64,000 bases of DNA, taken from Pseudomonas mandelii (GTDB lineage Bacteria > Pseudomonadota > Gammaproteobacteria > Pseudomonadales > Pseudomonadaceae). Positions 36,911 to 46,401 of the stretch are shown here, one piece after another (the first letter of the stretch is position 1; each line of letters begins with the position of its first letter). The stretch is from the NCBI RefSeq assembly GCF_006438925.1, contig NZ_RCZA01000002.1, positions 372,001 through 436,000 of the forward strand. The letters run 5' to 3'. The notes beneath the pieces are model-generated. The model did no database searches and was not told the origin of the DNA. It saw nothing but the letters and a program-made list of their open reading frames with translations. The translations under genes were made by a program, and so were the position numbers.

Positions 36911-37264
36911 TCAACCCGCCATTTTGTGTACCCACGACTGAGACTGACCGAGCGCCTGGGCGGCCGATACGTCCTTGAAGGTATGAAAATCCAGGCTATT
37001 GACCACCAGGTCTTGCACCAGCTCGGCAAAAATCTGCATGGCCGGGGTGCTGAAATAAGCGGTCATGGCCTGCTGGTTCATCCAGAAACCGGACACCAGC
37101 CACAGCTCCGGATCGCACTGCGAATGCTGCAGGGCAAAATTCAGGCAACCCGGTGCGCTGCGGGACGGCTCGATCAAGGCGCTCAGGCGCGCACCGAGTT
37201 CCGCCGAACGCCCGGCGCGGGCGCGGACAAAAGCCATATGACTGACGGGGATCTGCGTAGACAT
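36911..37264 (-). CDS. Antibiotic biosynthesis monooxygenase (ABM) domain protein
   Basis: 117 residues, dimeric ferredoxin-like ABM fold: VSHMAFVRARAGRSAELGA, SRSAPGCLNFALQHSQCDPE, LWLVSGFWMNQQAMTAYFS. Such proteins are small cofactor-free oxygenases or quinol/heme-related enzymes. GGGAGG lies 7 bases before ATG 37264, which is preferred over a TTG six bases upstream. Substrate unknown. Confidence 0.82.
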   Translation of the reverse strand: MSTQIPVSHMAFVRARAGRSAELGARLSALIEPSRSAPGCLNFALQHSQCDPELWLVSGFWMNQQAMTAYFSTPAMQIFAELVQDLVVNSLDFHTFKDVSAAQALGQSQSWVHKMAG

Positions 37265-37448
37265 GTTCAACCCTCCCAGGTAGTCGAGTAGCAGCCGTGG
37301 GACGGGCTGCGACAGGATCCAAGGTTAAGCGCGCAGGTAGAAGCGCGGTTAGTCGATTCCTGCCGACACATTGCACAATCCTGCGAAACTTGGCTCAACA
37401 CCTGTAACAACCGGTAAAACCCGTCATACCACTGTCACACGAGCTTTG

Positions 37449-37528
37449 TGTAGGAGCTGCCGAAGGCTGCGATCTTTTGACTTCTGTTTTCAAGATCTAG
37501 AGATCGCAGCCTCCGGCAGCTCCTACAG
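37449..37528. repeat. REP inverted pair, GTAGGAGCTGCCGAAGG family
   Basis: Inverted arms in the 428-base gap between the divergent ABM and AraC genes. The remainder of the gap shows no gene or clear site. Confidence 0.88.
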
Positions 37529-37692
37529 GGGCAGGCTTGCGTCAGCCGTTGCCCATCTGCATCACGTCATGACGGGGCGGCACACGAAGCCCGTGCAGAA
37601 TCAGGCAAGGTTGAGGCAGGATGTGTCTACCGCTTCGTCTTGCACAAACTTAAGCTCGCCTCATTACTGACGCCCCACCGAGGATGCCTTGC

Positions 37693-38622
37693 ATGTCGTC
37701 GCTCGATCACTTTAAAGCCCCGCTGGATGCCGACATGGAGAAACAGCGCGCGGAACTGGCCGCTATCATTCGCCATAACACGGCGGAGGATGGCACTTAT
37801 GCGACTGCCGTCGGCTCGCTCTTCATGTCTCGCCATAGCAAGTCCCATGAGTTTGCCCCGGTACTGGCGCAACCCGCGCTGTGTATCATGGCGCAGGGCC
37901 GTAAAGAGGTCAGGCTGGCCGATGAATACTTCAATTACGATCCGCTGAATTACCTGGTGGTGTCGGTCTCGATGCCATTGAGCGGACGAGTGGTGAACGT
38001 CACGTCTGAAGAACCGATTCTCGCGGTGCGGCTGGATATCGACCCGGCGGAAATCTCCGCGCTGATTGCCGACGCCGGTCCTCTCGGTGTGCCCACCCGG
38101 CCGACGGGGCGCGGCTTGTATGTCGAACGGATCGACACCGCGATGCTCGACGCGGTGTTGCGTCTGGCACGTTTGCTGGATGCGCCGAAAGACATCGCCA
38201 TGCTCGCGCCGTTGATTCGCCGGGAGATTCTGTATCGGTTGTTGCGCAGTCAGCAGGGCCATCGGCTGTACGAAATCGCTATCGCCAACAGCCAGAGCCA
38301 TCGCATCAGCCAGGCGATCAAATGGCTCAACGGCAACTATGAACAGCCGTTGCGCATCGATGATCTGGCGAAGGAAGTGAACCTGAGTGTGTCGACGCTG
38401 CATCACCGGTTCAAGGCGATGACGGCGATGAGTCCGTTGCAGTATCAGAAGCAACTGCGCCTGCAAGAAGCGCGGCGATTGATGCTGGCGGAAGGGTTGG
38501 AGGCTTCGGCGGCGGGGTATCGGGTCGGGTATGAAAGCCCCTCGCAATTCAGCCGTGAGTACAGCCGATTGTTCGGGGCTCCGCCGTTAAGGGATTTGGC
38601 GCGGTTGCGGTTGTCGGTCTAG
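37693..38622 (+). CDS. AraC-family transcriptional regulator
   Basis: 309 residues. The N-terminal AraC_N-type domain (SHEFAPVLAQPALCIMAQGRK near residue 55; NYLVVSVSMPLSG) is followed by a two-part AraC HTH (LRIDDLAKEVNLSVSTLHHR, then GYESPSQFSREYSRLFG). This subfamily often controls an adjacent oxidoreductase, but the divergent ABM gene is the only close candidate. GAGG lies about 9 bases before ATG 37693. Confidence 0.88.
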   Translation: MSSLDHFKAPLDADMEKQRAELAAIIRHNTAEDGTYATAVGSLFMSRHSKSHEFAPVLAQPALCIMAQGRKEVRLADEYFNYDPLNYLVVSVSMPLSGRVVNVTSEEPILAVRLDIDPAEISALIADAGPLGVPTRPTGRGLYVERIDTAMLDAVLRLARLLDAPKDIAMLAPLIRREILYRLLRSQQGHRLYEIAIANSQSHRISQAIKWLNGNYEQPLRIDDLAKEVNLSVSTLHHRFKAMTAMSPLQYQKQLRLQEARRLMLAEGLEASAAGYRVGYESPSQFSREYSRLFGAPPLRDLARLRLSV

Positions 38623-38651
38623 CTGAGATTTTTGTTGGTTGTGCCGGCCTC

Positions 38652-38745
38652 ATCGCGAGCAGGCTCGCTCCCACATTGGAACTTTGGTGTTCACAAATTC
38701 TGTGTTCACAGGAGATCAACTGTGGGAGCGAGCCGGCTCCGGGCG
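38652..38745. repeat. REP inverted pair, TCGCGAGCAGGCTCGCTCCCACA family
   Basis: Between the convergent AraC and ABC ATPase genes; the right arm has diverged (GAGCCGGCTCC). Confidence 0.85.
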
Positions 38746-38770
38746 GCGTTCCGACGATGGGGCCAGTCCG

Positions 38771-39826
38771 TCAGGCACTGAGTACTCGGCACGCCTCCGC
38801 CGGAAGGGTCACCGACACCGGATTGCCAATGCTCAACCCAAACCCCTGACACGGCGTACTCAACGCCGTAAACGACACCCCGGAACACTCCACGGTCGTT
38901 TCGATCGTCGCGCCAATATCACGAACAAACGTCACCTTACCCAGCAACCGATTCCCCGCCGTCGCCTGCGGATGCGACAGTTGCAGATCCTCAGGGCGAA
39001 TCAGCATCTTCACTTTCTCACCCACCACGATACTGCTGCAGATCGGCACTTCCAGCGCATCGCCACCCGGCAGCCCGATCTTGCCGTTGCCCAGCGCGGT
39101 GGCCGGGAAAATATTGCCCGAGCCGATAAAGTCCGCAACAAACTCGTTGGCCGGGTGACGATAGATTTCAATCGGCGTACCCACCTGCTGCACCCGATGC
39201 TCACCCAATACCACGACGATATCCGCCATGGTCATGGCTTCACGCTGGTCGTGGGTCACCATGATGGTGGTGATGTTCAAGCGTTGTTGCAGCTGGCGGA
39301 TTTCCACCTGCATCGATTCGCGCAGCTTGGCGTCGAGCGCCGACAGCGGCTCATCCAGCAGCAGGATTTTAGGCCGCGAGGCAATCGCCCGGGCAATCGC
39401 AACGCGCTGACGTTGACCACCGGAGAGTTTGGCCACCGGGCGATCAATCATCTCGCTCAGCTGAATCAGCTCGAGCAACTCCACCACCCGCGCCTGCTGA
39501 TCAGCCTTGCTGACGCCACGCAGTTTCAGCGGATAGGCGATGTTCTCCCCCACTGTCATGTGCGGGAACAGCGCCAGCGATTGAAACACCATGCCGAAGT
39601 TACGTTGATGCGCAGGCGTGTGGCCGATGTCTTCACCGTCCAGGCGAATCTCGCCGCCGCTCAGGGTTTCAAGCCCTGCGATCATTCGCAGCAAGGTGGT
39701 TTTGCCGCAGCCCGACGGGCCGAGAAAACACACCAGTTTGCCCTCAGGCAAATGCAGGTTCACGTCCTTTACCGCGCAGGCCGAGCCGTAATGTTTCTCG
39801 ACGTTTTCCAGAATCAGACCAGTCAT
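38771..39826 (-). CDS. ABC transporter ATP-binding protein (PotA type)
   Basis: 351 residues. Walker A GPSGCGKTT, signature LSGGQRQRVAIARA, Walker B ILLLDEPLSALD and the H-loop THDQREAM are all present. A C-terminal TOBE-like domain (GSGNIFPATALG, VKMLIRPEDLQL) marks the spermidine/putrescine/iron branch. GAGGTG lies before ATG 39826; a longer TTG start would cover it. Last gene after two permeases and a binding protein. Confidence 0.93.
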   Translation of the reverse strand: MTGLILENVEKHYGSACAVKDVNLHLPEGKLVCFLGPSGCGKTTLLRMIAGLETLSGGEIRLDGEDIGHTPAHQRNFGMVFQSLALFPHMTVGENIAYPLKLRGVSKADQQARVVELLELIQLSEMIDRPVAKLSGGQRQRVAIARAIASRPKILLLDEPLSALDAKLRESMQVEIRQLQQRLNITTIMVTHDQREAMTMADIVVVLGEHRVQQVGTPIEIYRHPANEFVADFIGSGNIFPATALGNGKIGLPGGDALEVPICSSIVVGEKVKMLIRPEDLQLSHPQATAGNRLLGKVTFVRDIGATIETTVECSGVSFTALSTPCQGFGLSIGNPVSVTLPAEACRVLSA

Positions 39827-39841
39827 GTTGCACCTCAAGAA

Positions 39842-40690
39842 TCAGAACGAAACGCCACCTTCACCGACGAGCTTCTCCAACGCCCAGATCAGGACGAAGT
39901 CGATCAGCACGATCAGCACGGCAAACGAAAATACGGTTGGGTCGAGCGATGACACGGTGCGGCTGTACATCCAGATCGGCACGGTCATGACGTCGATGGT
40001 GTAGAGGAAGTAGGTCACGGTGAATTCGTTGAACGAGACGATGAACGCCAGCAGCATCCCCGCCAAAATCCCCGACTTCATCAATGGCACCACCACATCG
40101 ATAATCGCCCGGCTCGGTGAAGCGCCAAGCATCTGCGCGGCCTCTTCGACTTCGCTGCCGATGGAGAGCATCGCGGCGGTGCAGTTTTTCACCACGAACG
40201 GCAGCGCCAGGATCACGTGGGCAATCACCAGCCGCGACGTAGTGATTTGAAAGGGCAGGCTGTCAAACACCAGCAATAACGCCAGCCCCAACACCACCAT
40301 CGGGAACACCAATGGCAGCGACATCAGTTGCAGCGCCACGGCTTTGCCGCGGAACTCGCAACGGGTCAGGGCATAGGCTGCCGGCACCGCGACAATCGTT
40401 GCAAACACCATGGTCAGGCACGCCACCATCAGGCTGGTGGTCATGGCTTTGCCGAGGCTCAGCACATCACTGGAATCCGGCGACACGAAGGTGTGCCAGG
40501 CAGCCTTGTACCATTGCAGGCTGTAGCTGCTCGGCGGAAAGTCGAGGTTCGACGCACCGCTGAACGACATCACGATCATGGTCAGGATCGGCAACACCGC
40601 CAGCAGCAGGATGAAGCCCGACAGGATGCCGGCAAACTTGCCGGTCTCGCCGGGCAGCAGCCCATAACGTTTCTTGATCAGGGTGCTCAT
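39842..40690 (-). CDS. ABC transporter permease (PotC type)
   Basis: 282 residues, six membrane helices (FAGILSGFILLLAVLPILTM; LVFPMVVLGLALLLVF; ILAGMLLAFIVSFNEFTVTY). The EAA loop is EEAAQMLGASPSRAI. Pairs with the upstream permease, whose stop it overlaps (ATGA). It ends 15 bases before the ATPase start. Confidence 0.92.
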   Translation of the reverse strand: MSTLIKKRYGLLPGETGKFAGILSGFILLLAVLPILTMIVMSFSGASNLDFPPSSYSLQWYKAAWHTFVSPDSSDVLSLGKAMTTSLMVACLTMVFATIVAVPAAYALTRCEFRGKAVALQLMSLPLVFPMVVLGLALLLVFDSLPFQITTSRLVIAHVILALPFVVKNCTAAMLSIGSEVEEAAQMLGASPSRAIIDVVVPLMKSGILAGMLLAFIVSFNEFTVTYFLYTIDVMTVPIWMYSRTVSSLDPTVFSFAVLIVLIDFVLIWALEKLVGEGGVSF

Positions 40691-41595
40691 TGGGAAGCCT
40701 CCAGCATGCGCCGACGACGGCCAGTGATGTATTCGGACAAGGTCATGATTGCGAGCGTGGTGACAATCAGCACCACACCGGCAGCGGAGGCGGCAGGCCA
40801 GTTCATCAGCGGGGCGATCTGGTCATGCACCATCACGGCCAGCATCGGCACGCGTCGGCCGCCGAGCAGCAATGGCACCACGAAGCTGCTGGCGTTATAG
40901 GCGAATACCAACGTCGCGCCCGTGATGATCCCCGGCATGCTCATCGGCAGCACCACCTGACGGAACACCTGCAAACGGCTGGCACCCAGGGTTGCAGCGG
41001 CTTCTTCATAAGTACGGGCGACGCCGCGCATGGCGCTGGCAATCGGCAGCACGGCCAACGGGAATGCGGTTTGCACCAGGCCCATCAGTACGCCGTTCTG
41101 GTTGTAGAGCAACATGATCGGGCGCTTGATCAGGCCCAGGCCCATCAGCGCCTGGTTGAGCATCCCGCCAGGACCGAGAATCACCAGCCAGCCGTAGCTT
41201 TGCAGCAGCAGGTTGACCAGCAATGGCAGCAGCACCGCGGCGAGGAAGATCCGTCGCACAAACGGTGAGGTCAGCCGCGACATGGTGTAGGCCACCGGGA
41301 TTGCCAACACGACCGCGATCACCGCGCTGATCAAGGCCAGACGCAGGGTCAGCAGCAAGGATTTGAGGTAGTACGGTTCCAGCAGTTGGGCGTAACTGGC
41401 CAGGCTGAACCCGGTCCATTCCGCGCCTTTGGTGCCCACGCTCATGCGCAGTACCAAGAGGCTGGCGGCGATCAATACGCCCAGAAACAGCATCGACGGC
41501 GAGAGGAAAAACCAGGCACGCGTCGTCGGCGAAACCCCCCGATTGGCGCGCGCGGGAACGGCGACGACCGGATGAGTCAAAGGTTGGTGTTCCAT
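40687..41595 (-). CDS. ABC transporter permease (PotB type)
   Basis: 302 residues. Six membrane helices, the first in WFFLSPSMLFLGVLIAASLL near residue 28. EAA loop EEAAATLGASRLQVF. Its ATGA overlap with the second permease indicates coupled translation. The binding-protein gene lies 230 bases upstream, with a REP pair between. Confidence 0.92.
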   Translation of the reverse strand: MEHQPLTHPVVAVPARANRGVSPTTRAWFFLSPSMLFLGVLIAASLLVLRMSVGTKGAEWTGFSLASYAQLLEPYYLKSLLLTLRLALISAVIAVVLAIPVAYTMSRLTSPFVRRIFLAAVLLPLLVNLLLQSYGWLVILGPGGMLNQALMGLGLIKRPIMLLYNQNGVLMGLVQTAFPLAVLPIASAMRGVARTYEEAAATLGASRLQVFRQVVLPMSMPGIITGATLVFAYNASSFVVPLLLGGRRVPMLAVMVHDQIAPLMNWPAASAAGVVLIVTTLAIMTLSEYITGRRRRMLEASQ

Positions 41596-41656
41596 AGCAA
41601 GGGTCTCGTCAATGGAAGATCATTGGCGCAAGAATGCGGGTATCAACCCGATCCCC

Positions 41657-41760
41657 TGTAGGAGCTGCCGAAGGCTGCGATCTTTTGATCTTGATCTTTT
41701 CTGAGTAGATGAGGATCAACATCAAGATCAAAAGATCGCAGCCTTCGGCAGCTCCTACAG
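41657..41760. repeat. REP inverted pair, GTAGGAGCTGCCGAAGG family
   Basis: Lies between the binding-protein gene and the permeases. Such elements often lower downstream expression relative to the binding protein (family knowledge); that effect here is inference. Confidence 0.9.
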
Positions 41761-41825
41761 GGAGATCCGGTCAGCCGTCACACCTGTGCCGCGATGAGGT
41801 TCGAAGAACCTCCCCGCCATTCAGA

Positions 41826-42929
41826 TCAGGAAGAAAAGATTTCCGTGTAACGACGAATCCATTGGTCATGCACGGTGGCCAGGAAGGCGTTGTCGTGCAT
41901 GATCGCCTTCTCGGCAATCTGATCAGGCGTGAGGATGTACGGGCTCTTGCGCGCTTCGGCGGAGATGATCGCCTTGGCGTTGACCGGACCGTTGTAGATG
42001 TCCTCAGCCATCTTGCCCTGCACCAGCGGGTCCAGAGAGTGGTTGATGAAGGCGTAGGCCAGGCCGGTATCGCCCGGACGATTCTTCGGCATCACCGAGA
42101 GCATCAGGTCGGTGTAGAAACCTTCCTTCATCCCGAAGGTGGCGCCCAGACCGTAAGCCGGATCGCGGATCTGTTTCGGGAAGAACGCTGGCGCGTACAG
42201 CCCGCCCATGTCCAGAGAACCGGTACGGAACAGTTCGGCGATCTGGTTCGGGTTTTCACCCAGGGTCACTACGCGATCTTTCAGCTCGGCGAGTTTCTTG
42301 AAGCCAGGCTCGATGTTGTGTTCGTCACCACCGGCCAGTTTGGCGGCGATGATGATCAGGTCCATCGCTTCGGTCCAGTTCGGCGGCGGCAGAAAGATGT
42401 TCGGCGACAGCTCGGCGTCCCACAGGGCGGCGTAACTGTCCGGCGCTTCCTTGATGGTGCGGGTGCTGTAAACCAGGCTGTTGCACCAGAGCAGGTAACC
42501 GATGCCGTGGCCATTGGCGCCGGTGCGGTATTTCTCCGGTACGTCGACCAGGTTGGGAATGCGGTTGAGGTCGGGTTTTTCCAGCAGGTTGGCCGCGGCC
42601 AGACCTTCGGCGCCGACGCCTGCCAGGGTGATGATGTCGTACTGCGGACGATCACCGCCGGCCTTGAGTTTGGCGACCATTTCCGAGGTACTGCCGGTGC
42701 GGTCAGCGATGACCTTGCAGCCGTACTTGTCTTCGAAGGTGGCCGCGATGTTGCGCAGTGCGGCCAGGCCGGTGTCGTCGGACCAGGTCAGCAGGCGCAG
42801 GGTTTTGCCCTGGAAGCGTGTGTCACTGGCATTGGCCCGGACGAAGGGCAAACTCATGGCCGCCGCGGCTACGGACGCCACGCCCACGGTTTTGATGAAT
42901 TGACGTCTGTTTAAATCATGCTCGCCCAT
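41826..42929 (-). CDS. Polyamine-type extracellular solute-binding protein, Tat signal
   Basis: 367 residues, periplasmic. The N-terminus has a twin-arginine signal (NRRQFIKTVGVASVAAAAMS) and cleavage near VRANA. The mature protein follows the PotD-like pattern (TLRLLTWSDDTGLAALRNIA; GIGYLLWCNSLVYSTRTIKE; TGLAYAFINHSLDP). Predicted ligand is a di- or polyamine or a guanidino compound. GGGAGT precedes ATG 42929. Tat export is common but not universal in this family. Confidence 0.9.
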   Translation of the reverse strand: MGEHDLNRRQFIKTVGVASVAAAAMSLPFVRANASDTRFQGKTLRLLTWSDDTGLAALRNIAATFEDKYGCKVIADRTGSTSEMVAKLKAGGDRPQYDIITLAGVGAEGLAAANLLEKPDLNRIPNLVDVPEKYRTGANGHGIGYLLWCNSLVYSTRTIKEAPDSYAALWDAELSPNIFLPPPNWTEAMDLIIIAAKLAGGDEHNIEPGFKKLAELKDRVVTLGENPNQIAELFRTGSLDMGGLYAPAFFPKQIRDPAYGLGATFGMKEGFYTDLMLSVMPKNRPGDTGLAYAFINHSLDPLVQGKMAEDIYNGPVNAKAIISAEARKSPYILTPDQIAEKAIMHDNAFLATVHDQWIRRYTEIFSS

Positions 42930-43104
42930 GAAGGACTCCCTTTGTTTTTTTAAGTATGAGGTTGGTCGCAACCGTTGCATCCGCGCGGTCAGATCGGCTT
43001 AAAGTCCCCGGTTTCAAAGGACTTGCGCTGAGCCGACGGGTTCATCCTGAGGTCGTGCAAAACACCTGACTATCGATAAAAACTCATTGAAGCCATGACG
43101 CCAA

Positions 43105-43129
43105 CGCATGCCTCATGACGAGGCATGCG
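43105..43129. terminator. Strong hairpin after the aldehyde dehydrogenase gene
   Basis: CGCATGCCTC-ATGAC-GAGGCATGCG, a perfect 10-base stem 19 bases after the stop at 43148. No T run follows on the minus strand, so it is an uncertain terminator or an mRNA-stabilising hairpin. Confidence 0.45.
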
Positions 43130-43147
43130 CTGACCCTTTTCGGGCCG

Positions 43148-44608
43148 TCAGACCGCTCGAATCACGTGTTTGATTTCCTGGAAAGCCTGCAAACCCCACG
43201 GCCCCAATTCGCGGCCGATGCTGCTCTGTTTGTAGCCACCCCAGGCGGTCTGCGGGAAGATCACTTGCGGTGCGTTGATCCACACAAGCCCCGCCTGCAA
43301 GGCGTTGGCGACCCGATCTGCCGCTTCGGCGTCGCGGGTGACCACGCTGGCCACCAAGCCGAACTGGCTGTCATTGGCCAGGGTAATCGCCTCGCTTTCG
43401 GTGGCAAAACTGCGTACGCAGATCACCGGGCCGAATATCTCTTCACACCACAGCGCACTGCCGAGGGGCACTTCGGTGAAAATCGTCGGCTGCAAAAAAT
43501 AACCGCGTGGCAGGTCTGCCGGACGATTGCCGCCGCAAACCAGTTTGGCGCCGGCACTCAAACCGCGATCGATGTGACCGAGCACACGCTGGTATTGAGC
43601 CTGATTGACCAGCGCGCCCATTTCCACATTCGGGTCGAACGGATCAGCCACGCGAATGGCTTCGGCGCGGGCCTTCAAACGGATGAGGAATTCGTCCGCC
43701 AGTTCATCGGCGACCAGCACACGGCTGGTGGCCGAGCACATCTGCCCTGCGTTGAAGAATCCACCGCCACAGGCCACTTCCACGGCCAGTTCGATGTCTG
43801 CGTCTTTGAGCACCAGCAGCGAGGATTTGCCACCCAGCTCCAGGCTCACGCCCTTCACGGTTTCTGCGGCACGTTGCATGACTTGAACACCGACGGCGTT
43901 GCTGCCGGTGAAGGAAATTTTGGCGATGCGCGGATCAGCGGACAACGGCGCGCCGACCGCCAGGCCAGTACCGCAGACCAGGTTGAACACGCCTTTGGGC
44001 AGACCGGCCTCGGCGATGATCGTCGCCAGTTCCAGTTCCGGGAGCGGTGTCACTTCGGACGGTTTGAGTACCACACAGCAACCGGCGGCCAGGGCCGGGG
44101 CGAGTTTCCAGGCGGTGGTGACCATCGGGAAATTCCACGGCACGATCAGGCCGACCACACCGCAGGGTTCGCGGCGCACACGAGCGCTGAAATCGTCGGT
44201 TGGCAGCTCAACATTACTGTCTTGCTTGGCATCGAGGCCTTCGGCCAGACCTGCGTAGTACTCGAAGGTGGCGATCACGTCGTCGACGTCGATGGCGGCT
44301 TCAAACAGCGGCTTGCCGTTGTTGCTCGACTGCAAATGCATCAACCGTTCGCGACTGGCCTGCACGCCCGCAGCAACTTTGCGCAGGATTGCACCGCGCT
44401 CGGCGCCGGTGGTTTTCGACCAGTCGGCGAAGGCGTTGGTTGCGGCAGTAACGGCTTGCTCGACCGCGCGTTCATCGCCGCCGTTCACGGTGGTCAACAG
44501 GGCTTCGGTCGCCGGGTTGATCACGCGCAGGTGTTCGTTGCCAGCGGACCATTGGCCATCGATGAACAGGCCATCCAGTGCCGTTGGGAAAGTCATGCGG
44601 AAAGTCAT
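43148..44608 (-). CDS. NAD-dependent aldehyde dehydrogenase
   Basis: 486 residues. Catalytic Glu in SLELGGKSSL, catalytic Cys in NAGQMCSATSR, cofactor segment VPWNFPMVTTAWKLAPALAA and EEIFGPVICV. Closest in style to betaine/aminoaldehyde dehydrogenases. Its ATG overlaps the stop of the TPP decarboxylase (ATGA). It probably oxidises the aldehyde that enzyme produces, for example 4-guanidinobutyraldehyde to 4-guanidinobutyrate. Another in-frame ATG 12 bases in is possible. Confidence 0.92.
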   Translation of the reverse strand: MTFRMTFPTALDGLFIDGQWSAGNEHLRVINPATEALLTTVNGGDERAVEQAVTAATNAFADWSKTTGAERGAILRKVAAGVQASRERLMHLQSSNNGKPLFEAAIDVDDVIATFEYYAGLAEGLDAKQDSNVELPTDDFSARVRREPCGVVGLIVPWNFPMVTTAWKLAPALAAGCCVVLKPSEVTPLPELELATIIAEAGLPKGVFNLVCGTGLAVGAPLSADPRIAKISFTGSNAVGVQVMQRAAETVKGVSLELGGKSSLLVLKDADIELAVEVACGGGFFNAGQMCSATSRVLVADELADEFLIRLKARAEAIRVADPFDPNVEMGALVNQAQYQRVLGHIDRGLSAGAKLVCGGNRPADLPRGYFLQPTIFTEVPLGSALWCEEIFGPVICVRSFATESEAITLANDSQFGLVASVVTRDAEAADRVANALQAGLVWINAPQVIFPQTAWGGYKQSSIGRELGPWGLQAFQEIKHVIRAV

Positions 44609-46242
44609 TTCGACACCGCCTTCATCCAAACAGTCTGATCGATTTCAATCAGGGTCGGACCCTGGCGATCGGTGGCGGCGCGCAGTGCGCTGCGCAGTTG
44701 CTCGACACCGCAGACGGCTTCGGCTGCACAACCCAGCGCCTTGGCCACGCCGATGAAGTCCGGGGTGTAGATGTCTACGCCAACCGGCTCGATGTCGCGG
44801 TTGACCATGTATTTCTTGATCTCTTCGTAGCCCTGGTTATTCCACAGCAGGACGATCACCGGAGTGCGCGCTTCAACGGCGCTGGCCAGTTCCGGCAGGG
44901 TAAATTGCAGGCCGCCGTCGCCGATCAGGCACACCACTGGCGGCCGGGTACCATTTTCGATGCTGCCGCCGAGCCAGGCGCCAATCGCTGCCGGCAAGGC
45001 GTAACCGAGGGTGCCGTAACCGGTGGACGAGTTGAACCAGCGACGTGGACGTTCCGGGTTAAACGTCAGGTTGCCGGTGTATACCGGTTGGGTCGAATCG
45101 CCGACGAAAACGGCCTCTGGCAATTCGTGCAGAACGGTTTCCAGGAAACGGGTCTGGGCCAGGGTCGGAGCGTCCCAGGTGGCGGCCAGTTCGTCGCGCA
45201 AGCGTGCGGCACGGACCTGGCCCCAATCGTTGCGGCGCTCGGCCAGCGAGTGGTGGGACAGTTCGCTCAGCAAGGCTTGGGCGGCGTTGCGTGAGTCGGC
45301 TACCAACGCGACTTTCGGCGGGTAGTTGCGCACGGTCTGGTCGGGATCAATGTCCACACGCAGCAGCACGCCAGGAATCTCGAAACCGCCGGCGAAGGTG
45401 ACGTCGTAATCGGTCTCCGCCAGTTCGGTGCCGATGGCCAGCACTACGTCAGCCTCGGCCACCAGGGCGCGGGTCGCGACCAGGCTCTGGGTCGAGCCGA
45501 TCAGCAACGGGTGATTGGATTCGAGCATGCCTTTGGCGTTGATGGTCAGGGCCACTGGAGCGTCCAGCAGCTCGGCCAGTTCAGTCAGCTCGGCGGCCGC
45601 ATCGATGGCGCCGCCACCGGCGAGAATCAGTGGGCGCTTGGCACCGGCCAGCAACGCGGTCATGCGGCTGATTGCGCTCGGCGAGGCACCGGCGCGGTCG
45701 ATGTTCACGGGTACGCTGGCGAGCAGGTCATCGGCCTCTTCTACCAACACGTCCAACGGAATTTCGATATGCACAGGACGCGGACGGCCAGCCTGGAACA
45801 GTGCAAAAGCGCGAGCCAGGACGCCCGGCAATTCAGCCGCCGACATCAAGGTGTGGGAGAACGCCGCGACGCCACCGACCAATGCGCTCTGGTTTGGCAG
45901 CTCGTGCAGCTTGCCGCGACCGCCGCCCAACTGGCTGCGCGATTGCACGCTGGAGATCACCAGCATCGGGATCGAATCGGCGTAGGCCTGGCCCATGGCG
46001 GTGGTGATGTTGGTCATGCCAGGGCCGGTGATGATGAAGCACACACCCGGTTTGCCGCTGGTGCGAGCGTAACCGTCGGCCATGAAACCGGCGCCCTGTT
46101 CGTGACGCGGAGTGACGTGGTTGATGCTCGAACGGGCCAGCCCGCGATACAGCTCCACGGTGTGAACCCCGGGAATGCCGAACACCTGCTCAACCCCATA
46201 ATCTTCGAGTAACTTGACCAATACTTCGCCGCACGTCGCCAT
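44605..46242 (-). CDS. aruI: TPP-dependent 2-oxo acid decarboxylase, AruI-like
   Basis: 545 residues. Acetolactate-synthase-like fold with catalytic Glu in HEQGAGFMADGYARTSG and TPP-binding GDGGLQFTLPELASA...NNQGYEEI. It resembles the 5-guanidino-2-oxopentanoate (2-ketoarginine) decarboxylase of the arginine transaminase pathway (CGEVLVKLLEDYGVEQVFG). That enzyme yields 4-guanidinobutyraldehyde. The coupled aldehyde dehydrogenase and polyamine-type transporter fit. The partner transaminase (AruH) is not in the window. AAAGGG precedes ATG 46242. The specific substrate is moderately sure; another branched 2-oxo acid is possible. Confidence 0.82.
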   Translation of the reverse strand: MATCGEVLVKLLEDYGVEQVFGIPGVHTVELYRGLARSSINHVTPRHEQGAGFMADGYARTSGKPGVCFIITGPGMTNITTAMGQAYADSIPMLVISSVQSRSQLGGGRGKLHELPNQSALVGGVAAFSHTLMSAAELPGVLARAFALFQAGRPRPVHIEIPLDVLVEEADDLLASVPVNIDRAGASPSAISRMTALLAGAKRPLILAGGGAIDAAAELTELAELLDAPVALTINAKGMLESNHPLLIGSTQSLVATRALVAEADVVLAIGTELAETDYDVTFAGGFEIPGVLLRVDIDPDQTVRNYPPKVALVADSRNAAQALLSELSHHSLAERRNDWGQVRAARLRDELAATWDAPTLAQTRFLETVLHELPEAVFVGDSTQPVYTGNLTFNPERPRRWFNSSTGYGTLGYALPAAIGAWLGGSIENGTRPPVVCLIGDGGLQFTLPELASAVEARTPVIVLLWNNQGYEEIKKYMVNRDIEPVGVDIYTPDFIGVAKALGCAAEAVCGVEQLRSALRAATDRQGPTLIEIDQTVWMKAVSK

Positions 46243-46401
46243 GTCTTTGCCCTTTTTGTTCGTTTGAGACGCCGGACCTGCGCAGTGTTTATGATGAGCG
46301 GGCAGGTCCAGGGATGGCCTCATTGGAACGGGCGACACGTAGCCGCAACAATGGATAAAAAGTCATACTAGCCATGTCCTCACGTCATACCTTGGATCCC
46401 A

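Noticed and set aside
43115..44638. 507-codon frame opposite the aldehyde dehydrogenase
   Set aside because: Shadow frame; the minus-strand enzyme has all catalytic motifs.
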